Assembly (NCBI RefSeq): GCF_036241575.1
Contig: NZ_CP108455.1
Coordinates: 620,001-684,000, forward strand
Reading direction: 5' to 3'
DNA: 64,000 nt
From: Streptomyces sp. NBC_01267
GTDB taxonomy: Bacteria > Actinomycetota > Actinomycetes > Streptomycetales > Streptomycetaceae
Shown piece after piece: positions 8,461-17,800 of this stretch (positions are counted from its first letter, which is position 1; every line of letters starts with the position of its first letter). The position numbers were made by a program, and so were the translations under genes. The notes below the pieces were generated by a model, which was not told the DNA's origin, did no database searches, and was given only the letters and a program-made list of their open reading frames with translations.

Positions 8461-9156
8461 TCAGGAGAACAGCGGACGCCACGCGATCCGCCAGTGCGGA
8501 CCGATACCGGGGGCGAACAGCTCACCCGTCGGCGAGATGCGTCTGGCGTCCGGAGAGAGGACGAACGGCAGGGGGAGATAGGACCTCCCGTTCTTCGGCT
8601 GGCGTACCCGGGTCTCCACCGTGTACGCGGCCGAGTCCTCCGGGTGGACGTAGACGGCGTCGTACGGCTCGCCCTCCCCCCGGCCTGCGGCGGCTTCCTC
8701 TTCCCGGGTCGGGATCCGCGGTGCGTGGCCGCCGAGCATCGCGACGGCGCGTGCCTCGTACCCGTCGGCCAGGATGTTCGCCACCGGACACAGGCCGTCG
8801 GCGCCGTGGTCCACCGCGGCCCGAGCGGCGTCGACGGCGTCCCTGGCGGTGGCGGCGAACTCGTCGCGCAGCGGTGAGGTGTTGTCGACCGCGGCGCCGA
8901 GGGCCAGCCGGGCGGTGTCGAGGGCGAGGAGCGCCGCGCGGCCGGGGGCGGCGCCGACCGCGGCCTCCGCCGCGATGTCGGCGGCCGTTCGCCCCGCCGC
9001 GTCCCTGACCTCGGCGCCCCCGTAGGCGACAGCGCGAGTGGCAGCGCTTGCGGCGCGCGCGAGGTGGCGGGCCCTCGCCTGCTCGTCGGGTTCGGCGGGC
9101 CCGTCCACCGGTCCGTCCCCGAACTCGTCGGGACCCGTGGGGAGAAGCGTGCTCAT
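8461..9156 (-). CDS. Hypothetical protein, 231 residues
   Basis: Not recognised. The ATG at 9154-9156 has a strong GGAGG 7 nt upstream. The first 110 residues are very Ala-rich and helical (ARHLARAASAATRAVAYGGA). A more mixed C-terminal part follows (YDAVYVHPEDSAAYTVETRV, RRISPTGELFAPGIGPHWRI). There is no signal peptide or membrane segment. It is convergent with the GH3 gene, leaving 14 bp between them. A longer open frame continues upstream on this strand to about 10734, but that is an antisense shadow of the antiporter gene. Confidence 0.65.
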   Translation of the reverse strand: MSTLLPTGPDEFGDGPVDGPAEPDEQARARHLARAASAATRAVAYGGAEVRDAAGRTAADIAAEAAVGAAPGRAALLALDTARLALGAAVDNTSPLRDEFAATARDAVDAARAAVDHGADGLCPVANILADGYEARAVAMLGGHAPRIPTREEEAAAGRGEGEPYDAVYVHPEDSAAYTVETRVRQPKNGRSYLPLPFVLSPDARRISPTGELFAPGIGPHWRIAWRPLFS

Positions 9157-9625
9157 CGGTGTACCTCCGGCGTCCGCGGGGCGCGGCCCGTGCGCCGTAC
9201 CCCATCCGGCCACGGTCTGCCGACGCGGACCGGCCACAGGTATTCGGAGCTGATGCGGTGCCGGATTGGCCGCATCCGCAGCCGGTTCGCGGAGCGCCGG
9301 GGCGAGCGCCGCTACGGCGTCGGTGCCGCCTCGGCCACCAGGTGTCGCAGGTTCGATTTCGGCCGCGCGCGGAGTGCGCAATTCCCCCTGGCCCCGCCCG
9401 TAACGGAGAATTGACAATACTCGGACAGCGATACCCACTCCGTGCGAGATCGGCTCGGCTACAGTCGGCTCACCGCCCTGCAGCGTAAGAGTCGAATGTC
9501 CACTCCGCAGCGGGACCGTCTCCCGGATCAGCGCATTCGCCCCCGGTTCAGGCAACACGTTCCGGGGCCCGGCCGGCTTGTCACAGTGAACGTGCCGTAC
9601 GCGGCGCGGACGACAGGGGGAACCC
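9157..9625. other. Intergenic region before the antiporter
   Basis: No gene is supported in these 469 bases. A -35-like TTGACA sits at 9411-9416 without a convincing -10 at standard spacing. A -10-like TACAGT is at 9460-9465. Base composition from about 9400 is slightly less GC-rich than the flanks. The divergent promoters for the unknown protein and the antiporter must lie here. Confidence 0.4.
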
Positions 9626-10906
9626 ATGAGCCCGGACAGCACCATCACGCACCTGGTCGGAGCCGCCGCGATCATCCTGGTCGTGGCCAACGGAGCGGGC
9701 CTGCTGGCCCGCAGACTCGGACAGCCGTCCATCGTGGGCCAGTTGACAGCCGGCATAGCCATCGGTCCCAGTCTGCTGTCCCAACTCCCTTCCTCCGTGG
9801 GCCGGATGCTGTTCCCCGCGGAGATCACCCCCATGCTCACCGCCCTGAGCCAGGTCGCCCTCGTGCTGTTCCTGTACTTCGTCGGGTACGAACTGGACCT
9901 CCGTCTGCTGCGCGGCCGGTCCCGCACCACGCTGACGGTGGCGTTCGCGGCGTTCGCCGTGCCCATTGCGGTGGGTGGGGGCGCCGCGCTGCTGTTCCAC
10001 GGCACGCTGGAGAAACTCGGCCTCCCGCACGACGTGCCGGTGCGTTCGACACTCTTCCTGGCAATCGCGTTGTCGATCACGGCCGTTCCGGTGCTGGTCG
10101 TCGTGGTGCGCGAGTCCGGGCTGGCCGGCACGGTGCCCGGCGTCATCGCCGTCTCGGCTGCCGGGCTGATCGACATCCTGGGGTGGACGGTCCTGGTCGG
10201 CATCCTCCTGGGAACCGGCGACCGGTCCGGAATGGCGATGCCGGTGCGTCTGGCCCTGCTGCTGGTGACGGCCGTGGTGATGGTCTGGCCCGCGCGCCTG
10301 CTGCTGCGCTGGTTCATGCGGCGTCCCGGCGTCAGCCAGGGGCCGCGGCTGGCGGTACTGATCGGTTTCGCCTTCACCGGCGCCTGGGCGACCAGCGCAC
10401 TCGGCCTGCACGTGATCTTCGGGGCACTGCTCGCCGGAGTGGTCACGCCGCGCGAGCAGGACGGCACCCCCGACCCGGAGTTGGTGCGCTCGCTGGAGGG
10501 TGTCGGGTCGCTGCTGCTGCCGTTCTTCTTCGTGGTCTCCGGCCGGAGCGTGAGTGTCGGCGCCCTGACCGGTACCGCAGTGGCCGCCTTCGTGGTCGTC
10601 ACGGTGCTCGCGGTGGTCGCCAAGGTGGGCTCGGGCGCACTGGCGGCGCGCGCGTGCCGTCTGGACAAGCGGACCTCGGTGACGGTCGGGATCCTGCTCA
10701 GCACCCGGGGTCTGACCGAGTTGATCGCCCTCAACGCCGGTCTCCAGGCGGGCCTGTTGAGCGGTCCTCTCTACACCGTTCTCGTCCTCATGGCCATCGC
10801 CACCACGCTGCTCACCCAGCCACTGCTGATCCTTTCCCGCCGCATCCGAGCGGCCGACACCGACCCGCACACCTCGGCGGACCCGGTATCGGCGGGCGTC
10901 CGCTGA
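9626..10906 (+). CDS. CPA2-type cation:proton antiporter
   Basis: Membrane antiporter of 426 residues from the monovalent cation:proton antiporter-2 (KefB/NhaA-like) family, with 12-13 hydrophobic helices. Typical motifs are GQPSIVGQLTAGIAIGPSLL near residue 33, the helix VALVLFLYFVGYELDL near residue 82, and VTVGILLSTRGLTELIALNA near residue 350. There is no C-terminal TrkA/RCK domain. The ATG is preceded by GGGGGAA. It sits 2.4 kb from the NRPS operon and could serve that cluster as an ion or resistance function, but nothing links them beyond proximity. Confidence 0.85.
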   Translation: MSPDSTITHLVGAAAIILVVANGAGLLARRLGQPSIVGQLTAGIAIGPSLLSQLPSSVGRMLFPAEITPMLTALSQVALVLFLYFVGYELDLRLLRGRSRTTLTVAFAAFAVPIAVGGGAALLFHGTLEKLGLPHDVPVRSTLFLAIALSITAVPVLVVVVRESGLAGTVPGVIAVSAAGLIDILGWTVLVGILLGTGDRSGMAMPVRLALLLVTAVVMVWPARLLLRWFMRRPGVSQGPRLAVLIGFAFTGAWATSALGLHVIFGALLAGVVTPREQDGTPDPELVRSLEGVGSLLLPFFFVVSGRSVSVGALTGTAVAAFVVVTVLAVVAKVGSGALAARACRLDKRTSVTVGILLSTRGLTELIALNAGLQAGLLSGPLYTVLVLMAIATTLLTQPLLILSRRIRAADTDPHTSADPVSAGVR

Positions 10907-10948
10907 CGCCCGGGAGACATTCGGTCGTCAGCGTGTTGCGGGCAAGCC

Positions 10949-11488
10949 TCAGGTCAGGACCATCCACCGTCGGCCGTCGATGAGTTCCCGTGCGGCATCG
11001 AGGTGGCCCGCGTGGCACGCGGTCTCGGTGATGACGTGCAGCAGGACGTCCCTGAGGGTGTGCAGGTGCGGCTCGCCGAAGAGATGCCGGGGCCACCAGA
11101 CCAGGGGCGTGTCCGCGGTCGCAGCGGTGACGACGGTGTCCGCGAGGTGTGCCTCCGCGCGGTACCGGTCGAGGACGTCGACGGCCCGGACGTCCGGCTC
11201 CACCTGCCAGGCGTTGTCGATCTCGTCCAGCGCCCCGATGACCTCCTGGTCGCCGAAGGCCACCGCACGGAACCAGAATCGCTCGACGTCGAGGGCGAGG
11301 TGCTGGACGAGGCCCAGGCAGCTCCACCCGGAAGGCAGTACCGGTCGGCGCAGGCCGTCCGCGTCGAGTCCGTCGAGGATGCCGAGGACATGGCGCCGCT
11401 GCCCGTCCAGGACCGAGAGCAGTGTCCGGATCTCCGGATCCGGTGCCGAGGTCAGGTGGGCCGTGTCGGATGCGTCGGTGTGCTTCAC
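10949..11488 (-). CDS. DinB/DUF664-like protein
   Basis: Four-helix-bundle protein of 179 residues of the DinB/DUF664 (mycothiol-dependent transferase-like) superfamily. Supporting segments are LLSVLDGQRRHVLGILDGLD, LPSGWSCLGLVQHLALDVER with the conserved metal-type histidine, and VLLHVITETACHAGHLDAAR with the second HxxxH-like site. In actinobacteria such proteins are metal-binding thiol transferases or detoxifying enzymes. It is convergent with the antiporter gene. Substrate unknown. Confidence 0.8.
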   Translation of the reverse strand: MKHTDASDTAHLTSAPDPEIRTLLSVLDGQRRHVLGILDGLDADGLRRPVLPSGWSCLGLVQHLALDVERFWFRAVAFGDQEVIGALDEIDNAWQVEPDVRAVDVLDRYRAEAHLADTVVTAATADTPLVWWPRHLFGEPHLHTLRDVLLHVITETACHAGHLDAARELIDGRRWMVLT

Positions 11489-11666
11489 CGTACAGAGGAT
11501 CTACGAACGGGCCCGGCCCTGTACAGAGGCCGCCCGGATCTTCTGCCGACGACGGCGCCCGGCCCGGTGAGGACGGGATCGTACGGGCGCGCGCACGGGC
11601 GCGGCATGACGGAGGCCGACGGCTCCTCGCACACGAGCGCTCACGCCGGTGCGAGGGCGGCCGGCT

Positions 11667-12920
11667 TCAGCGCAGGTGCACGGGGAGCGATTCGATGCCG
11701 TACACGATCGACAGCTTGCGGAAGGTCAGGTCCTGCGGCGGGACGGCGAGGCGCAGGTGAGGGAACCTGCGCACCAGGGCCGGGTAGGCGGCGCGCAGTT
11801 CCATCCGGGCGAGTTCGGCGCCGATGCAGCGGTGGATTCCGTAACCGAAGGCGAGGTGCCCGGTGGTGTCGCGGTGCGGGTCGAAGCGTCCGCCGTCCGC
11901 GGTGTACGACGGATCACGGTTGGCGCCGCTGAGCGAGCAGAGCACCATGTCGCCGCGCGGGATGACCTGTCCGGCTATCTCGATGTCCTGCCGGGCGAAC
12001 CGGGGGAAGGCGATCTGTACCGCGGTGAGATAGCGCAGCACCTCCTCGACGAACGGCGCGGTCAGCGCGCCGTCGGTCCGTATTCGCCGGAAGAGGTCCT
12101 CGTCCCGCAGCAGGACGAGCGAGCCGAGAGCGAGGGTGCTGGCGGTGGTCTCGAACCCGCCGGTGAGCACACCGTCGGCGAGGCCGGCGAGTTCCTCGTC
12201 GTCGACGTTGTCGCCGTGCTCGCGCACGATCATGCCGAGCAGACCGTCGCCCGGCTCGGCGCGCTGCTTCTTGACGACGTCCCGGAAGTAGGCGAGCGAG
12301 GCCGACATGGCGCCGAAGGGCGCACGCGATCCGGCGGCGAGGTCGAAGCGGTCCATGGCCAGCTGCTGGAAGTCGTGGCGGTCCTCGTACGCCACGCCGA
12401 GCAGTTCACAGATCGTCAGGGACGGGATCGGCAGCGCGAATTCCTGCACCAGGTCGACGGGCCCCTGCCGGGCGTCCATCGCGTCGAGGCGCTCCTCCAC
12501 GATGGCGTCGATCCGGGGGGCGAGGCGCCGCAGCCGGCGCATAGTGAACTCGGGGGTGAGGATGCGGCGCAGCCTGGTGTGTACGGGGGGATCGCTGAAC
12601 CCGAGTCCGCCGGGCGTCTGTTCCGCCGTCACGCGGGCATTCGCGGCGAGGTGGGCGAAGTCCGTGCTGAAGGCGTCGGCCGCGCCGAGGACGGCTCTCG
12701 ACTCCTCGTAACCGGTGACGATCCAGGCGTCCATGCCGAACGGCAGCGAGACCTTGGACACCGGCGTCGTCGCCTGTACCTCGGCCATCCGGTCCACGGG
12801 GTCCATGCCGTCACGGCGCATCAGCATCAGCAGGTCCGCGGGCAGCAGTCGCATGGTTGAGGGGCCGAGCCCGCGCTGCTGAATCCTGGACAGGTAGGCG
12901 CGCCCGATGCGGGCGGTCAT
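11667..12920 (-). CDS. Cytochrome P450
   Basis: Soluble bacterial P450 of about 417 residues. It has the I-helix segment LTGGFETTAST, the K-helix ExxR in EEVLRYLTA, and the haem loop FGYGIHRCIG with Cys365 as thiolate ligand. The first half follows the usual actinobacterial pattern (ILTPEFTMRRLRRLAPRIDA, LPIPSLTICELLGV). I chose the ATG at 12918-12920; a longer GTG-initiated form from 13013 would add 31 residues. It is divergent from the PhyH-NRPS operon, sharing the region 12921-13364. Late-stage oxidation of that cluster's product is a reasonable inference, but redox partners are not encoded nearby. Confidence 0.9.
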   Translation of the reverse strand: MTARIGRAYLSRIQQRGLGPSTMRLLPADLLMLMRRDGMDPVDRMAEVQATTPVSKVSLPFGMDAWIVTGYEESRAVLGAADAFSTDFAHLAANARVTAEQTPGGLGFSDPPVHTRLRRILTPEFTMRRLRRLAPRIDAIVEERLDAMDARQGPVDLVQEFALPIPSLTICELLGVAYEDRHDFQQLAMDRFDLAAGSRAPFGAMSASLAYFRDVVKKQRAEPGDGLLGMIVREHGDNVDDEELAGLADGVLTGGFETTASTLALGSLVLLRDEDLFRRIRTDGALTAPFVEEVLRYLTAVQIAFPRFARQDIEIAGQVIPRGDMVLCSLSGANRDPSYTADGGRFDPHRDTTGHLAFGYGIHRCIGAELARMELRAAYPALVRRFPHLRLAVPPQDLTFRKLSIVYGIESLPVHLR

Positions 12921-13364
12921 ACGAGAACGGAACGTCGTCCTCAACGTGCACTCCAAGGGCTGGGCAGAAAGCGCGGAAATGAAGTGGGCGGGTGTCGACA
13001 CGGCTGGCGGCACGTGGCGTTGTGGTGCGTCTCAGGGCAGGGCCAGGAGACCGCCGACGCTACACACAGTGGTGTGGGCACGCACATCCGCGGCCCCCCG
13101 CAGGTCGCGGTGAGAACGGAGAGAGGACTTCGTCCCCCTCGCGCAGGAAGTCGTGACCGCTGTGTTCGCCCCGGGCCCCGAGGAGCGCGCCGGCCATGCC
13201 GTGGGCCTGGCAATACCCTCAGTTGCACGTACAACAAACCGACGGATTCGGGACCCGGCCAAGGCTTTTCAGCCGTTTTCCGTGATCACAGTTGCGGCAG
13301 AAGTGGTTCTGATTACGTTAGGGGCTGTTTTGACAGTACGAGCCCGGGAAGGGTGTGGTTCGCT
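12921..13364. promoter_or_regulatory. Divergent regulatory region, P450 / biosynthetic operon
   Basis: These 444 bases separate the P450 from the PhyH gene, and AT content rises toward 13364. A palindrome GTTG-CACGTA-CAAC lies at 13222-13235. A -35-like TTGCGG followed about 19 nt later by TACGTT, and a TTGACA at about 13330, are candidate promoter elements for the operon. No cluster-specific regulator gene is seen nearby, so control probably comes from elsewhere. Confidence 0.45.
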
Positions 13365-14204
13365 GTGTCCACGCTGCCGACGACGGCCGAGGAACATCCG
13401 GAGAATCCCCGCGCCAGCCTCACTTTCGAAGGCAACACACTACTCTCGGCGCAGCAATTTACGGATTCGGGGTACATCGTATTGCCCGGCCTCATTCCCG
13501 AATCGCTGCAGGACCGGCTCAGGCCCGAAGTGGACCGCTGGGTGGACGACGGACTGCGTTCACGTTCCATAGCCGCCTGTGCCGACCACGGCGCCGAAAC
13601 CCCGCCGCCGCTCATGGAACTGGAAATGCCCGCACACGGTGAACTTCTCACTTACGAGCCGTTGTTACGGGTGATCGCGGATCTCATGGGCGCGCCGTTC
13701 GTCTTTCACCATCTGCACAGCGACCGGCACGGTCCCGGAGTTCCCGGAAAGCCGTGGCACCACGACCGTGAGCCCAACGACCGTGGCGATCCGGAGCTGT
13801 TGATGGTGCACGCGCTGCATTATCTCGGTGGTCTCGACGGGACGATAGGAAGCCTCGCGATGGTGCCCGGGTCCCATCGTCGGCCCCGGAGCAAGTCCGC
13901 GTTCGCCCACCTCGGCAGCGCCGAGCTGCCCGGCGAGGTGGTGATCGACACGCTGCCGCCCGGCTCGACCGTACTGATCAACTCCGCTCTGCTGCACGCC
14001 CGCAGGCCCGCGCCGAGCCCGGCCGGTGCCGCTCCCCGCTATTTCGTCGACGCGTGCTACTGCCAGACGGGGGCACGCTGGCGTCCCGCGAAGCCGTACT
14101 GGCGGCAGATGCTCGCCACGGCCCGGACCCTCGGTCTCGACGGCGGGCGGTGGCCGGAACTCTTCGCCGAACGGCATTTCACCGAGTACGCCCGGTCGGC
14201 GTGA
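13365..14204 (+). CDS. PhyH-type Fe(II)/2-oxoglutarate oxygenase (TTA codon)
   Basis: Phytanoyl-CoA dioxygenase-like non-haem iron enzyme of 279 residues, predicted to hydroxylate a small substrate or carrier-bound intermediate. The facial triad is visible: H132-x-D134 in KPWHHDRE and H211 in LLHARRP, with R213 positioned for 2-oxoglutarate. I chose GTG 13365, with GGAAGGG about 11 nt upstream; longer readings pass into the promoter region. A TTA leucine codon lies at 13665-13667. In Streptomyces this usually makes expression depend on the bldA tRNA. It is the first gene of the biosynthetic operon, 15 bp before the next start. Confidence 0.85.
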   Translation: MSTLPTTAEEHPENPRASLTFEGNTLLSAQQFTDSGYIVLPGLIPESLQDRLRPEVDRWVDDGLRSRSIAACADHGAETPPPLMELEMPAHGELLTYEPLLRVIADLMGAPFVFHHLHSDRHGPGVPGKPWHHDREPNDRGDPELLMVHALHYLGGLDGTIGSLAMVPGSHRRPRSKSAFAHLGSAELPGEVVIDTLPPGSTVLINSALLHARRPAPSPAGAAPRYFVDACYCQTGARWRPAKPYWRQMLATARTLGLDGGRWPELFAERHFTEYARSA

Positions 14205-14219
14205 GAAGGAGTGGCATCG

Positions 14220-14804
14220 ATGCAGATCATCGGTCCGGTCACATTCGACGAGGTGCTCACCGCCTTCCATCAGGACCATCCCGTGGCGCGTGACCACGGG
14301 AACAACACCAACCAGGACGCGGAGAATGTTCTCCTCCTGGCCGACAAGATGTTCGGCACCTGGTCGAAGGTACGGCTGACCCGTGCCGAATTCCGCGAAG
14401 TGATACTGCCCTGGCACCTCAGCGAGGGCGGTGGGTTCGAGCTCGTACCCCGCACCGGGCGGACGGTCGGCGAGGCCGCGGACCTGCTCAGCTCGCGTGC
14501 GGCGGAGCTGGCGGCGGCCAACCCCGTCTGCACGGCGAAGATCGCCCGGTTCCGTGACGCCCCCTTCTCCTCCATCTATCTGAGCACCCGCCCGGTGACC
14601 CACGACCACTACGCGGACCTCCCCACCGGCGAGGGCATCGTCCACCTCGACGGCCTGCACCGTCTGCTCGCCTGGGAACTGTCCGGGCGGCTGTCGCTCC
14701 CGGAGAGCCCGACCGTGTACATCGCCGGTGATCTCACCCCGGGCGCCCCGGGTTCCGTGAGCGGCAGCACACCCGATGCCACAGCCGGAGGTCCACGAAC
14801 ATGA
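14220..14804 (+). CDS. Unknown protein with ParB/Srx-like DGxHR motif
   Basis: Protein of 194 residues that I cannot place with certainty. The ATG has AAGGAG 9 nt upstream. Near the C-terminus IVHLDGLHRLLAWELSGRL resembles the DGxHR motif of ParB/sulfiredoxin-fold proteins, which bind or hydrolyse nucleotides. The N-terminal half (FHQDHPVARDHGNNTNQDAE, REVILPWHLSEGGG) is not familiar. Its stop overlaps the NRPS start as ATGA, so the two are translationally coupled. This coupling argues for a direct role in the pathway, for example activating or phosphorylating an intermediate, but that is speculation. Confidence 0.7.
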   Translation: MQIIGPVTFDEVLTAFHQDHPVARDHGNNTNQDAENVLLLADKMFGTWSKVRLTRAEFREVILPWHLSEGGGFELVPRTGRTVGEAADLLSSRAAELAAANPVCTAKIARFRDAPFSSIYLSTRPVTHDHYADLPTGEGIVHLDGLHRLLAWELSGRLSLPESPTVYIAGDLTPGAPGSVSGSTPDATAGGPRT

Positions 14805-17800
14805 CGGATGCGGACCGCTCCCGCACTTCGCTGCCCGAACTCCTCATACGCAACGCCCTGTCCCATCCGGACCGGCCCGCGCTCAGCGACGGCGCACGCG
14901 CCTTCGACCACCGACGGCTCGACACCGTGGCCGGCCACGTCGCGGCCCGCCTCGCCGAGCTCGGGACCGGCCGCGGCGACCGGGTGGCGCTGCTCGGGGC
15001 CCGGGACGCCCGGGTGTGCGCGCTGTTGCACGGCATCCTGCGCTCGGGAGCCGCCGCCGTACTGGTCGATCCGGGGTGGAGTCCGGACGATGTACGCCGG
15101 AGGCTGGACGCCGTCGGGGTGCGCCAGGTTTTCACCACGACCCCGCGGATGCGGGCCCCCGAGCCGTACCGCACCGAGTTCGTCGATGTCGACACGCTCG
15201 CCAAGACCGATCCCGTCGACCCGCCCGCGGTCTTCCCCTGGGCGCCCGCCGACCTCGCCTACCTGTCGTTCACCTCGGGGTCGAGCGGGGAGCCGAAGGC
15301 GGTCGCGGTCACCCACGCCAACGCCGTGCACTACGCGCGGTCCCTGCGCGACCGGCTGGGGTTCACTGCCGCCGACGCGCCCTGCGTCGCCCACGTCACC
15401 ACGCTTGCCGCGGACCTCGGTCACACCTCGTGGCTGCTCGCGCTGGCGACCGCCGGATCGGTGCATGTCGTCCCCGACGACCGGACGCGCGACCCGGAGG
15501 CGTTCTGGGCCTCGCTGCACGACGCCGGGGTGTCGGTGCTCAAGACCACGCCCTCGCATCTGACGGCGCTGCTGGCAGGCCGTCCTTCGCACGGGCCCGT
15601 CCTGGACACCTTGATCCTCGGCGGCGAGGCACTGCCCCGTTCGCTCGCCGCGAGCCTCCTCCGGGACGGCGTCACCGCGCGGGTCGCCAACCACTACGGA
15701 CCGACCGAGACCACCGTCGGGGCCACCTGCTTCCTCGCGTCCAGCGAGGCCGAACTGCCCGCGGACGAAGTCACCGTGCCGATCGGCACGGCCATCGGCG
15801 AGGTCGAACTGCGGCTGGAGCGCGACACGGTGGCGGGCGACGCGGTCGACAGCGACGTGCTCAAGGGCGACACGGTCGAGGGCGGCGTGATCGAGGGCGA
15901 CGTGGTCGAGGGCGAGCTCCACATCGGCGGAGCAGGGGTGAGCGCCGGGTACTTCGGGCGGCCGGAGGAGACCGCGCGCCGGTTCGTCACGCGCGAGGGG
16001 CGGCGGGAGTACCGGACGGGTGATGTGTGCCGCCGCCGGCCGGACGGGAACCTCGTCTTCGTCGGCCGGTCCGACCGCCAGGCGAAGGTCCGGGGCTTCC
16101 GCGTCGATCCCGTCGAGATCGAGCACGCCATCGGGGAGTTCCCGGATGTCCGCCAGTGCGCGGTGATCGTGCGCGCCACCCCCGCGGGCAGTCATCTGGT
16201 GGCCGCCGTACGGCTGTCCGACCGGTGTGCCGAGGGCGAGGCGCTCGCCGCACTCCGCTCGCACCTGCGTGACCGGCTGCCGGACTACTCCGTCCCCCAG
16301 CCGATCCTCGCGCTGCCGGACTTCCCGTTCGGAGCGAACGGAAAGCTCGACCGCGAACGTCTGAGCAGCGCCGTGTCCGGCCTCATCGAGTCCCGGGCCC
16401 GCACGGCACGCCTCGAACCGTCCGCCCCGGCAGAGGGCGCCGACCGGGCCACCGCGTCGCTGGCACACACCATCGCCGAGCTGTGGGCGGACGCACTGGG
16501 CCTGCCCGTGGTGGATCAGCACGCCAACGTGCTGGACCTGGGCGGCGACTCGATCCTCGCGATGCGCACCATCGCGTCACTGCGCCGACGCGGCCACCGC
16601 GTCGCCTTCCAGGACTTCTACGAGCACCCGACACCCACCCTGCTGGCAGCGGCAGCGACTGCTTCCGCGCACCGTCCTCCGCAGCCGCGCTCCGACACCG
16701 CCACCGAACCGGGCCGGCTCGCTCCCGCGCAGCGCTGGTTGTTCCGACAGCCCATCGACGAGCCACGGCACTGGAACCAGTCCGTTCTGCTGCGGTGCGG
16801 GCAGCGCGTGGACACGAGCGCCCTGTCGGCGGCGGTCCGGGCCGTCCTGCACCGCCATGCGGCGCTGCGCCGGCCGCTCGGCCCCGGCGGTCCCGGGCGT
16901 ACCCGGCCCGAGGCCGACCTGGACACGGTGAGCCACACCCGGCTGCGGGCTGCCGACGCCTTGTCCGAGACGGTCGGCACGGTCTGCACCGAGCTGCACC
17001 GCAGTCTCGACCCGGAAGCCGGACGCCTGCTGAGGGTGCATCTGTTCTCCGGCGGGCCCGGTGTGGACGACCGGCTCGCGCTGATCGCCCACCACCTCGT
17101 CGTCGACGGACTGTCGTGGCGCATCCTGCTCGACGACCTCGCCACCGCCTACCGGGCCGCGCTGTCCGGCCGGCAGGCCGACCTCCCGCCGACCGCCGAC
17201 TTCTACGCGTGGGCCGCTGCCGTGCCCCCGACCACCGCCGTGCACCCGGCCGCCGCACCCCGGCTCCCCGAGGACGACGCCACCGGTGGTGCCGAACCGG
17301 CAGCCCTCACCTGGTGTCTCGACGAGGAGGCGACGGACCGCCTCGTCGCGCGCCACGGGCGTGCCCAGCGCCTCGAAGCGGTGCTGCTCTCGGCGTTCGC
17401 CGACGCCGTGCCGGCCTGGAGCGGCCAGCGGAGTCTCGCGGTGGAGGTGGAGACCCACGGCCGGGAGACCGGCAGTGACGACGGGCAGTACCTGGACACG
17501 GTGGGCTGGTTCACCGCCGCCAAGTGGCTGACCATCGACGCGGCGGACGGCACACGGCGGGTGTCCGAGGTCGAGGATCTCGTCCGGCGGGCACCCCAGA
17601 TACCGATGGACGCCGAAGGGGCGCGCCCCGAGGCCGGGTTCAACTTCCTGGGCACGTTCCGGCTGCCCGAGGATCCGGCCCTGGGCTGGTCGGTGGCGGA
17701 CGAGCAGGCCGGGGCGGCCCGCTGTCCCAGCGGCGACACGCTGTACCGGCTCCGCCTCACCGCCCGGATCGTCGACGGCAGGCTGGTGACCGATCTGGTG

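Noticed and set aside
8461..10734. A 757-codon minus-strand frame across the unknown protein and the antiporter
   Set aside because: Only the part up to 9156 has a good start and a strong GGAGG. The rest is low-complexity Arg/Ser/Thr-rich antisense to the antiporter.
9626..10906. Antiporter as a certain member of the biosynthetic cluster
   Set aside because: It is separated by a DinB-like gene and the P450, with intergenic gaps and strand changes. Proximity alone is not enough.
15400..15430. A-domain lacking the key Asp of the FDxS motif
   Set aside because: On alignment, AADLGHTS keeps Asp (residue 205) at that position. Only the neighbouring residues differ.
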